Below are positions 22,585 to 23,475 of a stretch of DNA of 23,475 nt, piece after piece. This stretch comes from an uncultured Clostridia bacterium (GTDB lineage Bacteria > Bacillota_A > Clostridia > Oscillospirales > Oscillospiraceae), in assembly GCA_949289625.1 (NCBI GenBank), contig CASEPH010000112.1, positions 1 to 23,475 of the forward strand. The letters are read 5' to 3'. The notes below the pieces were generated by a model. It did no database searches and was not told the origin of the DNA. It saw only the letters and a program-made list of their open reading frames with translations. Each line of letters starts with the position of its first letter. Position 1 is the first letter of the stretch. A program made the translations under genes and the position numbers.

Positions 22585-23475
22585 ATCTGTGCGCATTGCG
22601 GGAATCATTCTTGCCGTCATACTGGGTATGGCGGCTCTTTTCTATCTCGGCGGCCTGGTCAACCAACTCACGCTTGGATACCAGCAGTGGTTATCTGATG
22701 GTGGGATGACCGGCAAGGCCACCATGGGAACCATCTACTTTTCACCCCTTGCGTGCTGGCGCAGCGCTATGAGCCTGAGCGGCTTGAAATGCACTTTTTT
22801 TGTGTCAGTTCTGTTGGGCGGACTGTATCTCATCATTCGGCTCTACAACCGTTTTGGCAGCAACGACTATGATCCCCGTAACTTCACCCGCAGCAAGCGG
22901 GGAACCTATGGTACATCCGGATGGATGAGCGAGAAAGAGATGCGTGAAGTTCTGGAGATAGCCAGCCCGGAGCGTGCCAAAGGAATCATTCTGGGAAAGA
23001 CAGAACGGGGCTCGGTTATTTGCCTGCCGGAGGATACACGCCTCAACAAGCATATCGCAGTGTTCGGCGCCAGCGGAACCAGGAAATCCAGAGGTGTCAT
23101 CCGACCCGCCCTATTTCAGAGTATCCGGCGGGGAGAGTCAGTTGTTGTAGCAGATCCAAAATCGGAGATGTTCGCAGACACGGCGGAACTATTCAAAAAA
23201 CACGGCTACAAAGTAAGAGTGTATAACCTGCTTAGGCCGGAATACAGCGATTCCTGGAACTGCATGTTCGACTTGGACGGGGATACGCTCATGGCCCAAA
23301 TCCTTACAGACGTAATCATCTCCAACACAAAAGGCGATGAGAAGGGCGATCACTTTTGGGACAACGGAGAGAGTAATCTGCTCAAGAGCCTGATCCTTTA
23401 CGTGGATTTGGACACTACCCGCACCCCGGAGGAGCGGAACCTGGCTGCCGTCTACCAAATGCTTACTCAGCACAC
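22574..23475 (+). CDS. virD4: VirD4/TraG-type coupling protein (5' part, runs off the window)
   Basis: The ATG at 22574 (MKNKSVRIAGIILAVILGMA) has AAGGGAG about eight bases before it; an in-frame ATG at 22556 is possible but sits too close to GGAGGAGG. The frame stays open to the window edge after about 300 residues. It shows two N-terminal membrane segments (about 6-28 and 73-92), then the VirD4/TraG ATPase. The P-loop is GASGTRKS at residues 165-172, with Arg in place of the usual Gly before Lys-Ser. DPKSEMFADTAELFKKHGY and NLLRPEYSDSWNCM follow, both typical of the family. VirD4 brings the relaxase-DNA complex to the T4SS. The C-terminal part, with Walker B, lies beyond the window. Confidence 0.93.
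   Translation, partial: MKNKSVRIAGIILAVILGMAALFYLGGLVNQLTLGYQQWLSDGGMTGKATMGTIYFSPLACWRSAMSLSGLKCTFFVSVLLGGLYLIIRLYNRFGSNDYDPRNFTRSKRGTYGTSGWMSEKEMREVLEIASPERAKGIILGKTERGSVICLPEDTRLNKHIAVFGASGTRKSRGVIRPALFQSIRRGESVVVADPKSEMFADTAELFKKHGYKVRVYNLLRPEYSDSWNCMFDLDGDTLMAQILTDVIISNTKGDEKGDHFWDNGESNLLKSLILYVDLDTTRTPEERNLAAVYQMLTQH

Noticed and set aside
1..23475. CRISPR arrays, tRNA or rRNA genes, IS elements
   Set aside because: No evenly spaced short repeats, no cloverleaf or rRNA sequence recognised, and no transposase frame in the window.

Overview
The window looks like part of an integrative and conjugative element (ICE) from a spore-forming gut-type clostridium (Oscillospiraceae/Lachnospiraceae-like). 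Three things support this. The genes are moderately GC-rich with AGGAGG-type ribosome sites. The type IV secretion (T4SS) genes are of the Gram-positive kind (PrgI/VirB3, VirB4, VirB6, VirD4, NlpC/P60 hydrolase). The left edge carries a broken spore-coat manganese-catalase gene (cotJC-like) read on the minus strand. No relaxase, integrase, VirB8/TcpC or oriT is visible, so the element continues to the right and its left end may lie near position 142.

Layout. Positions 1-366 are a junction: a cotJC-like fragment (minus strand) abuts the 3' end of an unrecognised plus-strand gene coupled to parB. Positions 364-1194 are a ParB/Spo0J-type protein, followed by a bidirectional terminator. Positions 1391-1555 (minus) encode a 54-aa zinc-ribbon protein with its own sigma-70 promoter. 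Positions 1638-3300 hold two overlapping genes for putative DNA-binding/regulatory proteins. Positions 3370-3458 hold an 11-codon leader peptide and a strong terminator-like hairpin just before the transfer operon.

The transfer operon begins with a VirB2-like pilin (3491) and a signal-peptide/single-TM protein (3922). It then carries a surface module: a sortase-like enzyme (4805), an SLH-Ig-CAP protein (5660) and a giant thioester adhesin with about 15 Cna-B repeats ending exactly in LPRTGY (7008-12602). The T4SS core follows: VirB6-like (12668), a membrane-tethered NlpC/P60 hydrolase (14907, TTG start), PrgI (16432) and VirB4 (16751). Downstream is a tightly overlapping run: a stand-alone HD-GYP protein (19414), four unrecognised ICE proteins (20028-22584) and a VirD4/TraG coupling ATPase running off the right edge.

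How it may work (inference): ParB and the early DNA-binding proteins would serve maintenance and control. The pilin, VirB6, PrgI, VirB4 and VirD4 form the conjugation channel and motors, and the NlpC/P60 protein opens peptidoglycan. The embedded adhesin, sortase and SLH/CAP proteins would mediate contact with recipient cells. The most unusual points are an LPXTG motif with no hydrophobic sorting tail, a sortase with a cleavable-looking signal peptide, repeated terminator-like hairpins directly before successive operon genes, a possible leader-peptide attenuator, and an HD-GYP enzyme inside a conjugation operon. Every stretch over 300 bases is accounted for; the larger non-coding stretches are 1195-1390 and 3301-3490.
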